A stretch of DNA of 64,000 nt from Fasciolopsis buskii (Eukaryota; Platyhelminthes; Trematoda; Plagiorchiida; Fasciolidae): contig LUCM01005836.1 in the NCBI GenBank assembly GCA_008360955.1, positions 1 to 64,000 on the forward strand. The letters run 5' to 3'. Below the pieces are notes generated by a model. The model was not told the DNA's origin and did not search any database. It saw nothing but the letters and a program-made list of their open reading frames with translations. Position 1 is the first letter of the stretch. Every line of letters begins with the position of its first letter. The position numbers and the translations under genes were made by a program. Below, piece by piece: positions 14,201 to 25,704 of this stretch.

Positions 14201-15125
14201 TGTGGTAGGTGGCCCGGGAACAGGCGAAGACGAAAATAAATAGAACGTCCCGCGCTCAAACCTGCCATAGAAATTGACAATCCTTTGTCATGACGGACTA
14301 AAATAGTGTCGCTGTCGACTCACATAAGGATTCTAAATTCCCTAATTTGATGGCTTTAAACAACTTTGTACGCCCAGGCCTCGGAACCCACTGGTTGCAT
14401 ATAAGAATGGGACCTGTAACGTGCAACAGTTCCCGGACTTTCTTTATGTGGACCACTGTGGACGACGATTAGAGGCGCAAATAATGGGCAGTTAATTATG
14501 AAGAGTAACATTTAATAATGCGAGGTTTCCTCTGATGCATGTTCCCCTTACGCCCATTGTCACTATAAACTCAGTCTTTTGAAGGGAAAAAGGCTGGGTT
14601 TTCAAACTTGGGTCCAGAACGTAAACTGCCACCAACAATAATATTATCATGGAATAGTAACGTTGTTCTTGCAAGTCGATGGCGCGGATTAAAATTCCTA
14701 CACTGGATCATACATATTAGTTTTGTTTGAATTTTCATCAGCCGTTTGACAAGTGCGCGGTGGACGATTTAATTGCGAGTCTGCCATTTTCTTATGGAGA
14801 AACAAGCTGAGAAGCGGTTTTCTAGATTTGGTCCGCCGTGGGTTTAAAAATGACTTAGTTTTCTCGGGCACAGCCTACGTTTGCACTCAGAGGCATAACG
14901 TGAGCAATTTGATGTTTCTAAAAGTTGAATCTACGAAGGTACTTCGGGCAAAATGGGGAATTTTTCTACCGATGTTGGCAATTTGATTTCCAGTTTTAAA
15001 GGATTCTATCGGTTTGGTGCACCTGAGGCCATGAACACAGTTTACTGGCTACAAACCGCATCATTCATTCGTTAGCTTTTGTTTTAAGGCTCACTTGACC
15101 TTGGGTTATTTGAGAGATAACAAAG
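8213..15125. other. Long stretch without identified genes
   Basis: Frames up to 156 codons occur (10363-10833 plus; 13790-14164 minus, 124 codons), but none shows a domain I recognise or a convincing splice context. Composition alternates between AT-rich and balanced segments, as in old decayed repeats. It may hold ancient LINE or Penelope debris that only a profile search would reveal. Confidence 0.4.
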
Positions 15126-15129
15126 CTTA

Positions 15130-15720
15130 CAGGGTTGATCCAAGAGTTATAATCGATTTTTGTTACCAGCGAGTACGTAAGTAACACCGCTGCTAATACC
15201 GTTGAAGACGGCAATAACGTAAAAAAGAACTAGCCGCGGACCGCGTACATTGCATTGGATTGCTCCACTAGTCACTGAACTGAGATTGACAATGAGGTCA
15301 TTTACTTGTGCCGTTTCATTTTTAAATGAAACGTATGAAGTTCACTGAGAAGACAGGGTTAGACGTCTCGTGGGATTTGACCCTACTTATCAACCTACTT
15401 TGAGATACCTTGTCAGAAGCTTTCGGTATGTCTAAGTAAAATGTTATCACCAACATTCTGATATAAGGGCCACTGTCAATGGATTCAAGCGGTGAGCCAT
15501 TTAGTTAGTGGAAAAGTCCCTTTGGAGGAAACCATTTTGGCTAGTGTTTACTAGCTTGTTTACTGCAAGATATGTCGTCAGCGTCCTTTTGATGGAATCC
15601 TCTGAGATTCAGGTGATATTAGAGGATCGCTAGTTGATCGATATTTGGCTGAGTCAAATCATGCGCGGTTTTACTTGTAGGGGTTATGACAGGCGTTTCT
15701 CACTCGGAAGGAAAAACACC
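15130..15720 (-). mobile_element. Family J-like LINE reverse transcriptase remnant, minus strand
   Basis: Read on the minus strand, about 15,449 to 15,377 encodes FYLDIPKASDKVSQSRLI. This corresponds to RT motif A (FDxxKAFDxVSHxxLL), with the first catalytic Asp kept and the AFD block changed to ASD. About 15,250 to 15,150 then gives GPRLVLFYVIAVFNGISSGV and YVLAGNKN, where a working enzyme has GPLLFLxYVNDL and the FADD motif. The catalytic Asp pair is therefore lost (AGNK). Several stops lie between the pieces. Upstream (15,450-15,720) and downstream segments are too decayed to assign. Confidence 0.6.
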
Positions 15721-15724
15721 GCAA

Positions 15725-18700
15725 TTGATATAAAGTTTGGAAGTTTTCTCTAACAGTTGAATTGCCTTCCGAAACTGGTGGCAAGATAGGTGGAGTCGAT
15801 TAATCCGGTCCATGGTGGCGGTTAACTACTCTTTTGCCAAATAGATCGTCGTAAATTTTTCCGAGGCCCAACAGGACGGGAATGAATTTGAAAGGTTACT
15901 TCTAGTTGATGGAACTGAGGAGAAGAGTCGCTAAATGTCTCAGAGGTCCTAAAGGTTGTTGAGATACGCTTTTACAGGTCGTGGCACGCTCTCGATTTCG
16001 TTAATTTCTCCAGATCTGCTAGTGGTTTAGGTTGACTGGGAGCATGCCTGTTCTGTTTCACTAAAATGTTTGAAGGCGATTGGTTATTTGGAACAAATTA
16101 AACTTTATAATTTTAAGGAAGTCTCCCTAGAGATCAGTCATCTTGCAGCCTATCGGTTGTGCTTGTTTTTTAGTAGATATCTGGGATCCAAGCAGAAATG
16201 GGGACAAAGCATCAGCTGCCGGTGGGAGACTTGGTCATCAGAGTTGTTGATTTACTTCAGTGTACGAGTTTTGCAAGGGAAGGGAAGTGGGCAAGGCTAG
16301 GCTTTGAGCGTGGTACCCATTATCCTGCGGATTTATACTATAAGATAAATAGATAGACGGTGAAAGGTATGAAGTTATTTATGTGGAATATAGAAGGTGG
16401 TGTACATTTTCATGGTTGAATGGGGAGGACGGGTGGGAAGCAAACATACATAAAGACGAAAACTTGGGGCTCAACAAGATTGGGAGCTTTAAATCCAAAG
16501 CCACCAGAGGCGCAGTGGGCGCACTTTGTTTACGGCAGTCAGGACCCGCAGTATATTTACCGATAGTCTGAATGGAGTGCGAGTTGTGGGGAAAATTAGA
16601 AAGATGGAAGAGCGGGATCTCTAATCGTGATGGCAAATCATGAGATCAGGGCTGGCGGTAACTTGCCAACCTCGCTGCCGCTTTGGGGAAACTTAAATGC
16701 GAAGTTGGTTCAGTTGTGCCCGTTTGGGATGAAATGGAGCACCTAGGTTTTGAAAGCATTGCTGCAGCCACAGTAGCCGTCCTATGGCTTGACAAATGAG
16801 CGGAAGTGGATGGTAGCACAAAAATCCACTGCGCTGCTGAAGGTTTGCGAATAGCCGCGAGTTTTCTTTCATGTTTACTAACTGATGCTCCAATAAATTT
16901 TGGTGGTAAGAGAGTGAGGCTTTTCTCATGGTTGAGTGGGTTATAGTAGGGCTGTTTATCTACGTCCATAGTCGCTGGCAGTGTTCCGCAGTGAACGCAA
17001 CCCCGTCATAGTTTACTCGAAACGTCACTACCAAAACTTTTCTGGGGTCACTTTACGTTGACCGTACTCGTCATGTGGCAGCGTATGTCATGCGCAGTAA
17101 AATAAATTTGATCAGGCTGGGTGTGGTTTCAGAATTTGTGCAGCTACACTGCTAGCTTACACTGGAGCGTCTGGACAGGACGCGTGCACCCGTGGTGTTC
17201 TATTGCCACTACGGGCCAGTGACAGCAAATTGGTCGACTGGGACGAATTCTTACCCACAGGAAAAGCTAGAGTGTTCCTTATCGGTCGGGATACTTTTCT
17301 TTGGAGAGATGGTTTACCAAGGTTTATTTAAATGGTCTTAGATAGGGTCTTTTGAGTACGTTTTGGCCGCTTTTGCTGGACGCACAAGCCAGCGAATCGT
17401 TGGGAGACTCGAAGAGTATTCAACACGGGTAGTCTGAAAATCTCTTGCGGAGCCTCGTACAGCAGCAGGTGTGATAGTGCATGCTGCGAGCATTTAGTGC
17501 GGTGGATTTATTCGACCGCAGTGCACGTTTATTCTGGACTTCAACGACAAGAGAGCACTTGGCACTAACATCACATCCAAAGGGTTCCGAATATGATTAC
17601 ATCCATGTTTCTGGTGCCTTTGGATGGATTACAGGGACCGGTTAAGCCATTTGGCTCGGAAGTACTAACCAGAGGAGAGATTTCTGAGAAAGCGTTCTTC
17701 ACTATCCTGGCGCGCAAACGAGACAATAATAACAAAAGCACGATAAGTGGTTCCATTTTGTCCGTTATTTGTAATCTTCTAGTAACTGGTTGACGGGTTA
17801 AACACCACTGTCACTATTGGGTCAAACAACCGGCGGTAATTGCCTGCCCAAGTAGCCCATTTAGAGTATGTGTAACTCTGCTAAGCGCAGGTCCGGCGCA
17901 ACCAACTTTGTTGATGCTGATTGTAAATGGTTACCGATTTATCCAGGAGATCGAGATGGCCAATCACAGCGCGCCTGGATTGGCTACAGAAATGTTACTA
18001 GTGACCCAAATGTCAGCCATCTGGCATCGACGGCGATGAGCATCAATAAGGAGACGACAAATGTAGTCAGCTGTTGTAATCTATATACAGCCTTACTTCA
18101 GAATTAATAACGAAATGCAGGAACTTAATTCTAGAAGCATTTGACATCACTCCCTACATACAGTGGTCTTTGTCGTCCAGCCCACCGAAATATACTTGGT
18201 CGAATCAGCCTTCCACCGAATTTTACCGCCTGCCATATTAGTGGGCACAATGCAGTGGCAACAGCGTTTTAGAAAGCAGACAACTATCTTCGTAGTTTTT
18301 ATTCATAGTGTTATGCAGGAGTCTCGATTGCAAAGCTTAACGGCACCTTTTACTGGAATACAGGTTTGGCCTCTTGTATAATAACTGAAAGAGTCTAAAG
18401 TACCGTGATGCCCACGGTCTATTTTTAGGATTTGAGATGGAAAATCATTTGATTAAATTTATCACTGGTGACCGCAATACAAACCTCGATAATTAACGAA
18501 TGGTGGTGGAAAGTGAACCATGTGATAGAAAACAGTTTAACTGTCTCCCGTGGTACCAAACAAAAGTAAACCGAAAGGGTTTATTTCACAAGACAACGCC
18601 TTCATTTTTCTATAGCGAAACATGCAGTGCCTTTAGCCTTTAACTGACAGAACCTGCTTTACTTAAGCGCCGGCGTTCTTCCATATGTCCTCCTGAAGAC

Positions 18701-18925
18701 CCTTTTTAGTTTGCCTGCAAATGTAACGGAATGCTATCGCCTCCCTCTTCACCACATTTGTAAATCCATAGGTGCTCGATGAGATTTGTGCGTTGCCTTT
18801 TTCCAGACTATTCGTCATCTTATTCGGTCTCCCAGTATTTTCTACTTCACAGACTTGAAACATTTGGTTGTCCCAGGCTTTTATCAGCATGGTAGTCTGA
18901 TTACTTTAATAACCAAATCCAGTGA
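15725..18925. other. No recognisable gene
   Basis: Frames of 60 to 107 codons occur on both strands (for example 16646-16969 minus) without recognised motifs. No RNA gene or clear repeat was seen. Confidence 0.4.
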
Positions 18926-18929
18926 ACGC

Positions 18930-19950
18930 GAATGGACGGTAGAACTTCGAAACCATTGATTAACAAATCAGGAGTGCTGCAGGGAGCTGTTCTTTTACCG
19001 TTTCTCTTCTCTACCTACATCAGTAATATCCACTAGTTCCCCTTGTTATCTGTTTAGGTGTGCTGATAATGTTGCCCTCTCTCAGGCCGTTTCGATAATC
19101 CATGATTTTGAAAGATTTTCTAGCAACCTATCTTTTGTTTATGATTCCTCTGCACGGGTTGGTTTAAATCTCAACACATCTAAATGTTTCCAATGTCTGC
19201 TCTCTCTCTCGATCAGCCTACCCACCCGAAACGTCTTACGTCAACTCAAAACCCCGTACTGGGATTGATTCTGTGAAATATCTAGGAATTGCTATTGACA
19301 AAAATCTAAATCAGCACTATCACATTTCTTTCTGTGTAAAGAATCCGCCGATTGTCATCTCAAATCAGGAAGCTTCGACACCACAGGGCACCATTTCCCG
19401 ATGTAAATACTAAGGTGTCTTTCCAATCCTTCTTCACTGTTCTCCCTTTTTCCGAGATTACCTAGAAGAGACTCTAAAATTCTACGCCGGGGTAGCAGAT
19501 TATTAGCCATGTTTCTTTCATACTACTAACTGTGTTGTCCTCCAGTCTGTGTAATCGGGGCTTATAAGTGTGTGAGAAATTTGCTTACAAAATTGTTTCA
19601 GGTTCCACGCACACAGTGCGAAACGATATTTCAACGTGCATCTCTGATATTTCAGGACGAACTGCGTTTCGTTTCTTACTTTCTAGAATCAATCTGTGAA
19701 AACTCGACTGTTCCATATTTGGCAAGCATTTTGACAAACCGTCAATTTGTTTTAGAAGAATTCCTTGTCAACGCATCATAACATGGTCAGATTATTCCCC
19801 GCGTGGTTTTTTCACAATATTACCAGATGATGGATGTACCTTTTTCCTACTTTAATTTTTATTCTGCCGTCTTTTGAATGATGTGAGGCATTACTATTTG
19901 TACGTAAATTCCATATAGTACAATAAGTTACAATAAAATTAAGCTCCTGA
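18930..19950 (+). mobile_element. Family J2 non-LTR retrotransposon (jockey/CR1-like) RT fragment with 3' end
   Basis: Fragments in changing frames follow the usual RT order. KSGVLQGAVLLPFLFSTYIS (motif B and C approach) lies at 18,965-19,025. CADNVALSQAV lies at 19059-19091, where an active enzyme has (F/Y)ADD; the second Asp is Asn here. VGLNLNTSKCFQCLL lies at 19,155-19,205 and YLGIAIDKNLN near 19,280. The C-terminal frame at 19572-19781 ends in VPYLASILTNRQFVLEEF. After the stop, a short A-rich 3' tail with tandem TACAATAA-type units ends near 19,945. Many frameshifts and stops are present. Confidence 0.8.
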
Positions 19951-20004
19951 CCCGCTTGTCGCTTTGACTTCCTAAACTTTCTAACCAACGCAGCAGATCG
20001 GAGT

Positions 20005-20840
20005 ATGCATTTTAGAGTCGTTTACCCGCATGCGTCTGAGGAATTAAACTGTATCACTCATTTGCGTCTCATATATAAGGTAAACTCCTTCGACACAATT
20101 AGTTCTCCACTTTCATGGCTATCGTCCTTCCTAACCCAAGGATCACAGATGGTGCACATAGACGGCATCAACTTTAATCCCATAACTATTACGGGTGGCG
20201 TTGCATAGGGTAGCGTAATACATTCCCCATTATTTCCTATGCATAATAATGACCAACTAAATTCATTATCCCACGGTGTCCCTTTTCTGTTTGCCGATGA
20301 GATAAGAAGGGCTTATCCAATTAGGCCCAGTGAAGTTGGTACTGCGGTCAGAGAAATCTGTGCCGACTAACCTGATTTGGACGGTTGGCCTACCGCCCGG
20401 ATGCTGAGCTTCTGCGCCGACAACGGCCAGATGCATACAGGTGTACATAGCTGACGGTTCAATTTTACTACAAGATCTGTCGTATGCAGATCTATAATTC
20501 GTGACCTCGGTCCCAACTTTTCAGCTCCTCTAAATATCTCAGAGCATGCAGTTTTTCGGTTTTCCTTTTTTGTGCAACGACTGTCCGACAGCACCCTCCA
20601 CATTCACAAACACGTTGAACCACTCCTGGCGACCAAACACTAGGTTAGTCAACTGCACTAAATTACCAAGGAGGCTGTTCAGTCCCAAATAGGGGCACTT
20701 TGGCTACGCCGCCCGGCGGTTAGCCCGGCTAGTTTACGTAACGGGGTGAGTACGCCTCTCTTCTCCACCGAGCCACCAGCATTCTATTTTCTAGCCTTTA
20801 TCCTCACAGTCTTAGGTCTCTAGGACTCTACACGGAAAGT
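20005..20840 (+). mobile_element. Family J non-LTR retrotransposon RT fragment
   Basis: A second LINE remnant follows directly in the same orientation. FDTISSPLSWLSSFLTQGSQ at 20,088-20,150 covers RT motif A and the following helix. GVPFLFADEIRRAYPIRPSE at 20,275-20,335 contains the catalytic box as FADE (20290-20301), with the second Asp replaced by Glu. DLGPNFSAPLNISEHAV then spans 20,504-20,555 and LWLRRPAVSPASLR lies near 20,700. It resembles the copy at 3.5-5.9 kb more than its neighbour at 18.9 kb. Stops and frameshifts are common. Confidence 0.75.
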
Positions 20841-20844
20841 GTCA

Positions 20845-22850
20845 AGTCGGTTCTAAGGTAGCATTTCTTTCTCGTTGTTTACTCCAAACTTTGCAACGAA
20901 CATTCCATTAACGTCGACCACGTGCAGGAGCAATCCAATTTTGTGACTGCCAAAAGTTCTCACCTAATTGCCATTCAGGTCCATCAACTATCCAAAACCC
21001 GTAGCCCAGAAGCTAGTGCTTTTCATTCAACGGTCATCTTCTGAAACCTAACGTGAGGACTTTTCCATCCCTAAAATCCGCGCCGTTTCATTTGTCTTCA
21101 TACACGCTCACATTGAAGCCCACACATAGCTGCTCGAGTGATTGGGTCAATTAACCTTCTTTGTTTTTCATATCCATTCGCCTACAAGCCCGATTTTACT
21201 GCCTCGTCATTTTAGAAAAGCATTTAATCATTCCCATTACAATGACCAATTTATCTAATGTCTAAACTCCTAACCACTGATATACGCTATGGATGGCATA
21301 GCCTTAAACCTCATTAGCCACGTTCAGTATCAATTTGCTCCTCCTCTTACTGTTCCACTTATCTTAAACATCAATCAGAATATCCGCGATCCGCTTCTTA
21401 TTTCTCGTATTTCACTCTAAATGCAAACACAGTGATATCGCACCAGAAATCCACCATTCATGCTCTAACTTTCATATTGCATATTCCTGTTCACCACGAA
21501 TCCAAATGGGCTAAATAACTAAGTTTACTATTCCAGGTCGAACTAAAAACGTCTGCATTCTAGATTTTGCCGAAGCAAGGGGATAATGTTTACACGCATG
21601 ATTCGATAATAGCAATTAGCGCACTCCGCCCCAAGTCCATTCCAAACTAGAAGCAGCGTGATGTGATTTCCAACTTCAACGTGCCTAAGACAGATGCACC
21701 TTTCTGAATACACAACTTGACCTGGCACCCTGAGTTCGACTAACCCGCCCATCTACAAGAGAACCCACATGTCAGAACACCAATCCGGTTATGGCCAAAA
21801 CGCCTGATATCCCCTTCAATTCCCCCCTGGAGCCTATTATTCTTCCTGCGACCCTGAAGCGAACTGATCGCAACAGAAATGTAAGACCGACATTCTTACC
21901 GCGGATCTCGTATTCCGTTTGCCTGCCCTTAACCGACGGGGCTAAATTTACGTCATTCTTACTGGAATCCATGCGACTGCAATACAGACAACCCTGACAC
22001 TTGAACGTTACAAGAAAAAAATTGAAAGCGGTAAAAGAATGAGTATAGCTGAATACTAACGTGCGAAAAAAGCGTACGTGAGCTACGCACAAGTGGCGAC
22101 TAAGCTGGGCGGCCCAGTTTTGGTTGAACAAGCAATCAGGAGGAAAAAATCCATAATCCGCCATAGGGGCCTCCTCATAGAAGACCGCCGGTAAAGGGCT
22201 TCCAATGGGACCATAATGAAGAAGCCGGAAAATGGCGGATGCCTTGGTATCGCTCGCCGATGGGAAAAAACGAACCATGCCTTTGGTTGTCCCGTGGGTG
22301 TCGTTGGTTGGAAGCTGACCGTGTGCGGACAACGAAACTGGAAATCATCACTAGGAGCTGAACGCAAAAGATGTGATCCCCCGGCCCAGCTGTGCTCGCA
22401 CACTGCTGCACCCGATCTGCCAGCCCGATGTACGCCGGTCGAAACGATGGATCTGACTGCGTCACACACTTGGGTCTCGCCATCGTCCAGATTCTTCGTC
22501 AGGCGGGGTTGAAGATGAGTATCTGACCTCGGGTTCTCCTCGTTCTGTGGTGTGTGCACGATGTAAACCACGGGAATGGTGGTTGTCGAGCTGGAGTCAG
22601 TAAGGCTGCCTTGATAGCAGGGCTTGTCCAAAAGGGGTAAAACAAAAGCAAACTTGTGAAAACGGTGTTTGTGAGCACCGGTGGGTGTTAGACTTCGTGG
22701 CGAGCACGTAAAAACGTTCGGTACTTCACTTGCCGGTGTATCAAGGGACGACATGTCCATCGGTGCATGAATTATTGCGACAAAAGTCATTCTGTTAAGT
22801 ACGGCTGTGCTCTTACGACGGGAGAGTACATAGCCATCTGATCTAAGCAT
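20845..22850. other. No recognisable gene
   Basis: A 186-codon minus frame (21772-22332) has no recognised motif and partly overlaps a shared repeat at 22.3 kb. The minus frame 22083-22973 (296 codons) starts in the C-terminal tail of a retroelement polyprotein and then appears to run on through noncoding element sequence. Confidence 0.4.
22320..22460 (-). repeat. Diverged interspersed repeat shared with 7.2 kb
   Basis: The minus strand carries the same ordered blocks seen at 7215-7345 (GACCGGCGTACATCGGGCTG, GTGCAGCAGTGTG, TTTTGCGTTCA). Here it lies downstream of the end of the CsRn1-like pol. It could therefore be part of that element's 3' noncoding or LTR sequence, with a solo or truncated relative at 7.2 kb. 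Confidence 0.35.
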
Positions 22851-25140
22851 AGTAACAAATTCAGAAAAACAAACGGGTCGCCTTACCTTGCGGCCGCTAC
22901 GGCTGCTTCGCATATGCGGCTCGTCCGGCGCGATGAATGATGCTGTGCCTCTGGCAACACCGTAGGTCTCCATGGGCAGCGCCGGTAATGGCTGGACTCC
23001 AACAGGACTGTGGGACTCAAGATGTGAGAGGGACTGTCGTTAAATCCGCATTAAACAATGGCAGGTATGATACGACCGATGAACACCGTGCCGTGTCGAT
23101 CGATAAGGTTCAAAATGAATAGTTTGGGACCGTGTCTTACCATGCAAAACGGGCCGGCACACGGTTTTAGTGGTGGTCTAAAACCGTCAACATGCAAGAA
23201 AACGTGAGTTGAAGTATTCATTGCGTTTTGAATTTAGCCAGAAGGTGGTTGGTCCCGCGGTGCATTAGCATGGAGCGTTTGCATTTGTTGTGCAAGATGT
23301 TAAGCATAGACATCGTAGCCACAACCGGGTGGGGGTGGTGGTTCAACGCCAGAAATTCGGTGTAACAGTGAGCTGCTGGAAAAGTCAGCCTTGGATGAAC
23401 TTGCGATAATTCGCAAAGAATTGTATTCTGCGACGCTGTGATAGGTACGACCTCTAAGTTTAAGGAGCTGTCTCGTCGAAGTTTGCCGATATCAGGATCC
23501 ATCAATTGGGCCTGTACCATCACATCGAGGTCCATGTTCGGTGTTGGAGACAAACGAAGCTGGTGTATACGAGAAAGTGCATCAGCAACGGATTTATCTG
23601 CCCTAGTGGCATGTCATATATCCACATTGAACTGTGAAACAAAGTCTAAGCGGCGTATCTCACGTGGCGAGTACCGGTCAGAGGCTGAATGAAGCGCATA
23701 TGCCAGGGGTTTGTGATCTGTGAACACCTTGATTGGGCGACCCTCTTATGCTTTCCTCAAGTGTCGGAGAGCTAGGTAGAGGACGAGCAACGCCTTACCA
23801 ACCGTGCTGTATCTAGACTCCGCCGGCTGCAGCCACTTGGAAAAGAATTCCAAAGGTTTCCGAGAATCTTCAGTGTACTGCTGAATTACAGCTCCGACTG
23901 CAATGTTTGAGTCGTCGGTTATCAAAGATATGGGTACTCTCAGGTCAGGATGTGCGAGTAGCGCTATTTTGGTGATAGCATCCGTAATGGAAATGAAGGC
24001 CTGTTCCGCCGCCTCGGGGAATGCGAACTTGCGCTTAGCTCCCATAACAGATCTGTAAGGGGGGTAATTGCTTCTGCGAAATTAGGAATAAAACGCTGAG
24101 AGATGTTAACTAGGCCAACAAGTTGCCGTAACTGCCGATAAGAATGAGGCTCCGAGTAGTCCCGAATAGCGGTGACCTTATCTGACAATTAGCCATATCC
24201 GAGGACGAAACGATGTGCCCTAGGATTGTGACACTAGGTTTTCCAAGCTCATATTTTGAAGCGTTCATCGTGACGCCATGTTTGTCGAGGCGGTCGAACA
24301 GAGCGCGCAGTTGAGCGGAGTGTTGCTCCTTCGAGTGGGTAGATACTAAGGTATCGTCTGGGTACATATGACTTTTCTCTAGTCCGCGTGTGACCTCGTG
24401 CGTAAATTTTTGGATGGTTTGAGCTGCATCGATGTGACAGGAAGGCGTCCTTACGAACGCGAACAGTCCGAAAGGTGTGGTCACTACCGTTTTTGGTATG
24501 TCTTTCTCCTCTACGGGGATTTGATTGTGTACTCGAACTAAGTCTACGCAGCTGAAAATCTTGCAACCGGAAAGAGAAGAAGTGAGGTCTTGCATATGAG
24601 GAATCAGGTACCTATCGGGAACGGTGACCCTGTTGAATGCTCCCCAGTCCCTACACGATCGTCAATCGCAATAGGACTTCGGGTACATGCGAAGCGGAGA
24701 GGCACAAGAACTATTGGTAGGTCGGATGCTGCCCAGTTCCAACATGTAGTCGAACTCTGCCTTGGATAGGCGAAACTTGTCAGGAGCTAGGCGACGAGGC
24801 CTGGTAAATGTTTGGGTTCCTGTGGTTTCTATACGGTGGGTTACCTTAGTAGTAGGTTTCAACTCCGTGGAAATGACACCATACTTATTAAGAAAAGAAG
24901 TGACGCAAGCAACACGAGCCCAAAACTGCTGATAGAAAAACGAAGCCAGTAAAAAGCAACGAGCAAAATCAATTCGCAAGCACGGTAAAAAATGCAACGG
25001 TGATATGTAACCTTGAAGCAAAGGCAAACAGGGCGTCAGCAAAAGCAGTATAGACCCAAAAGACCAGATAATCACGTCGGGCTCACAAATTTGTCGAACC
25101 GATTTTCCTAACGCAAATCTTGTACTCCGTTTCCACATCC
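22850..25140 (-). mobile_element. CsRn1-like Ty3/gypsy LTR retrotransposon, decayed pol
   Basis: Minus-strand order is pol-like. The pre-RT segment at 24,840-24,690 reads ETTGTQTFTRPRRLAPDKF and LGSIRPTNSS. RT starts near 24,650 (VTVPDRYLIPHMQDL) and continues with GCKIFSCVDLVRVHNQIPVE, where V-D is the first catalytic Asp. The YxDD box is YPDD (24353-24364). The connection domain runs to 24,110. RNase H lies at 24,045-23,640 (LITDDSNIAVGAV, FTDHKPLAYAL, RADKSVADALSRI). The integrase catalytic core is missing. After about 23,218 the sequence jumps to the integrase C-terminal GPY/F module (GPFCMVRHGPK, 23,160-23,053), then a C-terminal tail with SSRSGRKVRRPVC (about 22,920-22,880). Stops, frameshifts and the IN deletion make it inactive. 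I did not identify LTRs, gag or a primer-binding site. Confidence 0.85.
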
Positions 25141-25439
25141 TAAAACCTTTTTGACTATTTGTGCGTCACTCTTACTCGACGCGTAACGATTGCAATACTG
25201 GCAGCAATGACACTCGACTGGGGAAACGCGTAGACAGTCGGAAGTGGTGAATGGTTAAGTATATTTTGAATAGGAGCGTGCGAGCGAAACGTGCTTGAGC
25301 AGCGCGCAGGAGGCGATCGCATTTGGCGGCCAACACTCGGCTATCCGGAAAGACAAACCCTTGTTCCGCTACAGTGCTTAAATCTGTGTGATCAGCATTT
25401 ATTTGCATCTGATAAATTTGCCCATTAATTTCCTTCTAA

Positions 25440-25700
25440 TCCCAGGCATCCTCTGCACAACGCTCTTTCAAATAAACGTTCTCATATATAAACGATCCGC
25501 TTTTCGTTCCGTACCATCTAGAATCAATGCCTAAGGTAACTTTCATATCCCATATATCAAAAGTATTTTGACAAACCGTGACCTTGCTTTAGCCGAATTC
25601 CTGAAAAACCTATCGCAGTTTGGTATTTATATTCCTCAAAGAGTCTTTGCATATATTTACAAAGTGGCGAGTGAAAATTCTTTATTCTATTCTATTTTTA
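25440..25700 (+). mobile_element. 3' end of a family J2 LINE
   Basis: Interrupted plus frames read KTYRSLVFIFLKESLHIF and KWRVKILYSILF. They resemble the C-terminal residues and the short T-rich 3' tail (TTCTATTCTATTTTTA) of jockey/CR1-like elements such as the one ending near 19.9 kb. The match is short and decayed. Confidence 0.4.
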
Positions 25701-25704
25701 GCCT

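Noticed and set aside
22083..22973. 296-codon minus frame as a novel gene
   Set aside because: Its first 40 or so residues are the C-terminal tail of the CsRn1-like pol. The rest has no family resemblance and overlaps a repeat shared with 7.2 kb, so it is a run-on frame.
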